A program made the position numbers and the translations under genes. DNA of 9,702 nt, from positions 1 through 9,702 of the forward strand of contig CABSXY010000056.1 of the NCBI GenBank assembly GCA_902481695.1, read 5' to 3'. The notes beneath the pieces were generated by a model. That model saw nothing but the letters and a program-made list of their open reading frames with translations. It did no database searches and was not told the DNA's origin. The DNA comes from an uncultured Haemophilus sp. (GTDB taxonomy: Bacteria; Pseudomonadota; Gammaproteobacteria; Enterobacterales; Pasteurellaceae). Shown here piece after piece: positions 7,500-9,702 of this stretch (the stretch's first letter is position 1; the number at the start of each line of letters is the position of its first letter).

Positions 7500-7528
7500 A
7501 GCATACCCCTTTTCGTCCTCTTTTTCAA
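7500..7528 (-). promoter_or_regulatory. Sigma-70 promoter of lysO
   Basis: On the minus strand, TTGAAA (7523-7528, 5 of 6 to TTGACA) is followed by a 17-bp spacer and TATGCT (7500-7505, 4 of 6 to TATAAT). Transcription would begin near 7493, leaving a short leader of about 20 bases. It sits just downstream of the aroG terminator, so lysO appears to be independently transcribed. No lysine-riboswitch-sized leader is possible from this promoter. Confidence 0.65.
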
Positions 7529-7530
7529 AG

Positions 7531-7567
7531 CGCATAAAAAAAGTGCGGTCAAATCAACCGCACTTTT
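7531..7567 (-). terminator. aroG terminator made of two inverted uptake signals
   Basis: The arms AAAAGTGCGGT (7539-7549) and ACCGCACTTTT (7557-7567) form an 11-bp perfect stem with a 7-base loop. In the direction of aroG transcription the stem runs into an uninterrupted T tract before ATGCGC. Each arm holds a perfect uptake core (7541-7549 plus strand, 7557-7565 minus strand). Inverted uptake-signal pairs serving as terminators are a known Pasteurellaceae feature. Confidence 0.93.
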
Positions 7568-7591
7568 AATCATCTGAAAAATCAAAATTTA

Positions 7592-8683
7592 TTAGCCATT
7601 TACTTGGCGACGTGCTAATACAGCATCAGATAACTGTTTTAACACGATTTCGGTATCTTCCCAACCGATGCAAGCATCAGTGATGCTTTGTCCGTAAGTC
7701 TGAGCTTTACCATCGACTAAGTCTTGACGTCCCTCAACAATATGACTTTCTACCATGACACCGAAGATCTGCTTTGAACCACCTGCAATTTGCTGGCAAA
7801 CATCTTCACAAACTTCCATTTGTTTTTTGAATTGTTTGCTACTATTTGCATGGCTAAAATCAACCATGACATGTGGAATACGACCTGATTTTTCGATCTC
7901 TGCACAAACTTTTGCAACGTCTTCTGCTTTATAGTTAGGACCTTTATCCCCACCACGTAAAATGATGTGGCAGTCTTCATTTCCTTTTGTTGAAACAATA
8001 GCAGAATGACCAAATTTTGTCACAGATAAGAAGTAATGCGAAGCTTCTGCTGCCCCCATTGCATCTAAGGCGACTTTTACGCCACCATTTGTGCCATTTT
8101 TAAAGCCTACCGCACAAGATAAGCCTGAAGCTAATTCACGGTGAACTTGAGATTCAGTTGTTCTCGCACCAATTGCGCCCCAGCTCATGAAATCAGCTAC
8201 ATATTGTGGTGTGATCATATCTAAGAACTCACCCGCTGATGGTACGCCTAAGTTGTTAATATCTGATAATAATTTACGTGCTATACGCAAACCATCATTT
8301 AAACGATATGTATCATTTAAATAAGGATCGTTAATTAAGCCTTTCCAACCCACTGTTGTACGCGGTTTTTCAAAGTAAACGCGCATCACCACTTCAAGTG
8401 TATCTTTATATTCATCACGTAATACTTTTAAACGTTTTGCGTAATCTAATGCGGCTTTAGGATCATGAATAGAACAAGGACCAATTACTACAAGTAAACG
8501 GTCATCTTTTCCATGAATAATATTGTGTGCGTGCAAGCGGGTTTTATGAACTAAATCAGCCGCTTCTTGACTTGCAGGAAATTTTTCTAATAAGGCAATT
8601 GGAGGTAATACCTGATCGACTTTTTCAATTCGGGTATCATCATTTGCAACTTTTACTTCGATTTCTTCTTTCTTCGTCGCCAT
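7592..8683 (-). CDS. aroG: 3-deoxy-7-phosphoheptulonate (DAHP) synthase, AroG type
   Basis: Catalyses phosphoenolpyruvate + erythrose-4-phosphate to DAHP, the first step of the shikimate pathway, in the cytoplasm. The 363 residues align without gaps over most of E. coli AroG (350), with 9 extra residues at the N-terminus and a few at the C-terminus. Visible signatures are GPCSIHD with metal-ligand Cys70 (E. coli Cys61), YFEKPRTTVGWKGLINDP, GARTTESQVHRELASG, HIILRGG, DFSHANSSKQ, GVMVESHIVEG and SITDACIGWEDT. The regulatory pocket looks Phe-type. D15, D16 and I19 match E. coli D6, D7 and I10; the GEFLDMITPQY segment and the Ser of LASGL are kept, while Trp215 is Phe. ATG 8683 is the only plausible start; a GAGAG stretch precedes it. 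The gene is single, has a TrpR operator in its promoter, and ends in the uptake-signal terminator. Confidence 0.96.
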   Translation of the reverse strand: MATKKEEIEVKVANDDTRIEKVDQVLPPIALLEKFPASQEAADLVHKTRLHAHNIIHGKDDRLLVVIGPCSIHDPKAALDYAKRLKVLRDEYKDTLEVVMRVYFEKPRTTVGWKGLINDPYLNDTYRLNDGLRIARKLLSDINNLGVPSAGEFLDMITPQYVADFMSWGAIGARTTESQVHRELASGLSCAVGFKNGTNGGVKVALDAMGAAEASHYFLSVTKFGHSAIVSTKGNEDCHIILRGGDKGPNYKAEDVAKVCAEIEKSGRIPHVMVDFSHANSSKQFKKQMEVCEDVCQQIAGGSKQIFGVMVESHIVEGRQDLVDGKAQTYGQSITDACIGWEDTEIVLKQLSDAVLARRQVNG

Positions 8684-8748
8684 ATGTCACTCTCTAAATC
8701 TTAAATGTTGTGCTTAAATCTAATGGCGTTACTCTACACCTATTTTTT

Positions 8749-8766
8749 GTACTAGTAAACTAGTTC
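8749..8766 (-). promoter_or_regulatory. TrpR operator over the aroG promoter
   Basis: On the minus strand GAACTAGTTTACTAGTAC differs at one of 18 positions from the E. coli trp operator as I know it (GAACTAGTTAACTAGTAC). The -10 element TTTACT (8754-8759) sits inside it, in the same register as TTAACT in the E. coli trp promoter. Tryptophan-loaded TrpR should therefore block aroG transcription. The distance to the start codon (65 bases) suits a short leader, and the divergent degP is over 330 bases away, so aroG is the target. Confidence 0.85.
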
Positions 8767-8784
8767 ATTTGAATTCTTACACAA
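8754..8784 (-). promoter_or_regulatory. aroG promoter
   Basis: The -10 is TTTACT (8754-8759). The -35 is poor: TTGTGT (8779-8784) with a 19-bp spacer or GTGTAA (8777-8782) with 17 bp. Transcription would start near 8747. The operator overlap is stronger evidence for this promoter than its -35 match. Confidence 0.6.
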
Positions 8785-8807
8785 TTATTATGTGATTGCG
8801 TAAAATT

Positions 8808-8813
8808 TATACT
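8808..8813 (+). promoter_or_regulatory. -10 box of a possible plus-strand promoter
   Basis: TATACT matches TATAAT at 5 of 6 positions and would give a start near 8820, a few bases before the structured block. The -35 candidate TTATTA (8785-8790, 17-bp spacer) is weak, with no TG extension, so activity is uncertain. Confidence 0.35.
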
Positions 8814-8819
8814 ACCTAA

Positions 8820-8906
8820 GCAGTAAAATAGGGCGTTATTAAACTATATTTCCGCCTTGGCTGGCAAGGTTTTTGACGTAAAAATAGGTTGTACCAGCCC
8901 TATTTA
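8820..8906 (+). ncRNA. Candidate structured RNA or leader element
   Basis: A compact set of self-complementary segments follows the -10 box at 8808-8813. AAATAGGGC (8826-8834) pairs with GCCCTATTT (8897-8905) as a 9-bp closing stem. CCTTG (8855-8859) and CAAGG (8865-8869) form a hairpin whose 5-base loop GCTGG (8860-8864) is fully complementary to CCAGC (8894-8898). AAATAGG (8882-8888) can instead pair with CCTATTT (8899-8905), competing with the closing stem. It could be a small RNA or the 5' leader of degP. No poly-U terminator follows directly, and I recognise no Rfam family. A short inverted-repeat DNA element is an alternative reading. Confidence 0.3.
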
Positions 8907-8984
8907 AACAGAATGATTCTTTTATCCTTCAAATTAACAAAGAGGTTTAGATAAATGCGGGCAAAAAGAACAATTTCAACATCT

Positions 8985-8993
8985 ACCGCACTT
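8985..8993 (-). repeat. DNA uptake signal sequence (USS), possibly part of a weak terminator
   Basis: ACCGCACTT is a perfect reverse uptake core followed by a T run and T-rich DNA (8991-9010). A partial partner, AAATGCGG, lies at 8953-8960, giving a 5-bp core stem TGCGG/CCGCA with a long loop. That is a poor plus-strand terminator, but it may be a decayed inverted pair. Confidence 0.75.
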
Positions 8994-9028
8994 TTTAAAA
9001 ATATTTTTTCATTTCCCTTGTTTTTACT

Positions 9029-9055
9029 GAACATCCCCCTCATTTCTTTGTCTGA
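9029..9055 (+). promoter_or_regulatory. Sigma-E (RpoE)-type promoter of degP
   Basis: GAACAT (9029-9034), a 16-bp spacer, then TCTGA (9051-9055) fits the sigma-E pattern GGAACTT-N16-TCTGA. degP is a classical sigma-E target in enterobacteria. Transcription would begin near 9062, giving a leader of about 36 bases before the ATG. Confidence 0.7.
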
Positions 9056-9074
9056 TTGAACACTTATTCAATCA
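9053..9074 (+). promoter_or_regulatory. Perfect dyad overlapping the degP -10 and start site
   Basis: TGATTGAA (9053-9060) and TTCAATCA (9067-9074) are perfect 8-bp inverted repeats separated by CACTTA. The dyad covers the end of the sigma-E -10 and the expected transcription start, where a repressor would block initiation. In RNA only part would be transcribed. No known operator is recognised. Confidence 0.45.
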
Positions 9075-9097
9075 TTTATTTTTACTTGGAGAACTCT

Positions 9098-9702
9098 ATG
9101 AAGAAAAGAAATTTTGTATTAACCGGTATAGCATTAGGTTTAAGCGTGTTTGCAACCTCTTTATCCGCTCAAGCGGCTATTCCCAATGAGATTGTCGAAC
9201 AAGGTAGCCTTGCGCCAATGTTAGAAAAAGCACAAGCAGCAGTTGTGACCCTTTCTGTTGAAGGCAAAGCAAAAGCAAACAGCCGCTCAGCATCACCTGA
9301 TGATATTCCAGAAGAATTTAAATTTTTCTTTGGTGATCAATTTGGCGAACAATTTGGTGGAGATCGTGGTGCATCACGCAACTTCCGTGGTTTAGGTTCC
9401 GGTGTGATCATCAATGCCGATAAAGGTTATGTTTTAACTAATAATCACGTGGTAGATGGTGCGGATAAAATTACCGTAAAACTACAAGACGGACGTGAAT
9501 TCAAAGCCAAACTTGTTGGAAAAGATGAACAATCTGATATCGCTTTAGTGCAAATCGAAAAACCAACAAATCTCACCGCGATCAAAATGGCTGATTCAGA
9601 TAAATTACGTGTTGGTGATTTTACCGTTGCTATCGGTAATCCATTCGGTTTAGGCCAAACTGTCACTTCTGGTATTGTTTCAGCACTTGGTCGTTCTACT
9701 GG
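9098..9702 (+). CDS. degP: Periplasmic serine protease/chaperone DegP/DegQ (HtrA, Do family), C-terminal part cut off
   Basis: Degrades or refolds misfolded envelope proteins in the periplasm. The window holds 201 codons from ATG 9098; the full family length is about 455-475. A signal peptide is clear: MKKRNF, a hydrophobic core, and ASA-like cleavage after SLSAQA at about residue 26. The protease domain shows RGLGSGVIINADKGYVLTNNHVVDG with catalytic His117 and QSDIAL with Asp147, then GNPFGLGQTVTSGIVSALGRS. The catalytic Ser (GNSGG) and the PDZ domains lie beyond the right edge. The segment between the N-terminus and the protease core (IPEEFKFFFGDQFGEQF) is short and lacks the Cys pair of the long LA loop of E. 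coli DegP, so it resembles DegQ. The sigma-E-type promoter is degP-like. GGAG lies 6 bases before the start. The DegP versus DegQ name is uncertain; the family is not. Confidence 0.95.
   Translation, partial: MKKRNFVLTGIALGLSVFATSLSAQAAIPNEIVEQGSLAPMLEKAQAAVVTLSVEGKAKANSRSASPDDIPEEFKFFFGDQFGEQFGGDRGASRNFRGLGSGVIINADKGYVLTNNHVVDGADKITVKLQDGREFKAKLVGKDEQSDIALVQIEKPTNLTAIKMADSDKLRVGDFTVAIGNPFGLGQTVTSGIVSALGRST

Larger units (their letters stand above)
8684..9097. other. Non-coding region between aroG and degP
   Basis: This 414-bp stretch separates the divergent genes aroG and degP and holds no credible protein gene. It contains the TrpR-controlled aroG promoter, a plus-strand -10 box leading into a self-complementary block (8824-8906), a reverse uptake signal with a half-matching partner, a T-rich stretch, and the sigma-E-like degP promoter with an overlapping dyad. 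Confidence 0.75.

Noticed and set aside
8953..9010. A full rho-independent terminator from AAATGCGG and CCGCACTT
   Set aside because: The core stem is only 5 bp with a 26-base loop. The T-rich tail is suggestive, but the hairpin is too weak to call.

Overview
The window looks like a chromosomal segment of a Pasteurellaceae bacterium. It carries nine perfect copies of the 9-bp Haemophilus-type DNA uptake signal (AAGTGCGGT / ACCGCACTT), about one per 1.1 kb and on both strands, and every protein is gammaproteobacterial in type. The uptake signal is the 'Hin' form, which excludes the Actinobacillus pleuropneumoniae-type lineage. Together with a hydrogenase-4 locus, this makes an Aggregatibacter-like or Haemophilus/Pasteurella-like species the best guess. 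The genus is an inference.

Layout, left to right: (1) positions 1-3571, minus strand: the first three genes of a hydrogenase-4 / formate-hydrogenlyase-type operon, hyfA (four-cluster ferredoxin), hyfB (NuoL-like membrane subunit) and hyfC (NuoH-like membrane subunit, running off the left edge). (2) 3572-3915: a 344-bp divergent control region with an FNR/CRP-like site, a possible NarP-type site and two dyads. (3) 3916-6472, plus strand: hypC and hypF, maturation genes for the NiFe(CN)2CO centre. (4) A strong hairpin terminator at 6497-6540, lying between the convergent ends of hypF and lysO. (5) lysO (6551-7471, minus), a lysine exporter, with a clear sigma-70 promoter. (6) aroG (7592-8683, minus), DAHP synthase, ended by a terminator built from two inverted uptake signals and preceded by a near-perfect TrpR operator laid over its -10 element. 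(7) 8684-9097: a 414-bp non-coding stretch with the TrpR-controlled aroG promoter, a possible plus-strand structured RNA and a sigma-E-type promoter. (8) degP/htrA (9098 to the right edge, plus), a periplasmic serine protease cut by the window end.

The left half is one functional unit. hyfABC encode the electron-transfer and membrane arm of an energy-conserving [NiFe] hydrogenase, and hypCF encode two proteins that build its active-site cyanide ligands, so both diverging operons would be useful under anaerobic conditions. The right half is housekeeping: aromatic amino acid biosynthesis, amino acid export and envelope stress.

No CRISPR array, transposase, tRNA or rRNA is visible. The least ordinary features are the divergent hyf/hyp control region, the TrpR operator on a DAHP synthase that keeps a Phe-type allosteric pocket, and the self-complementary stretch at 8824-8906 that begins a few bases after a good -10 box.
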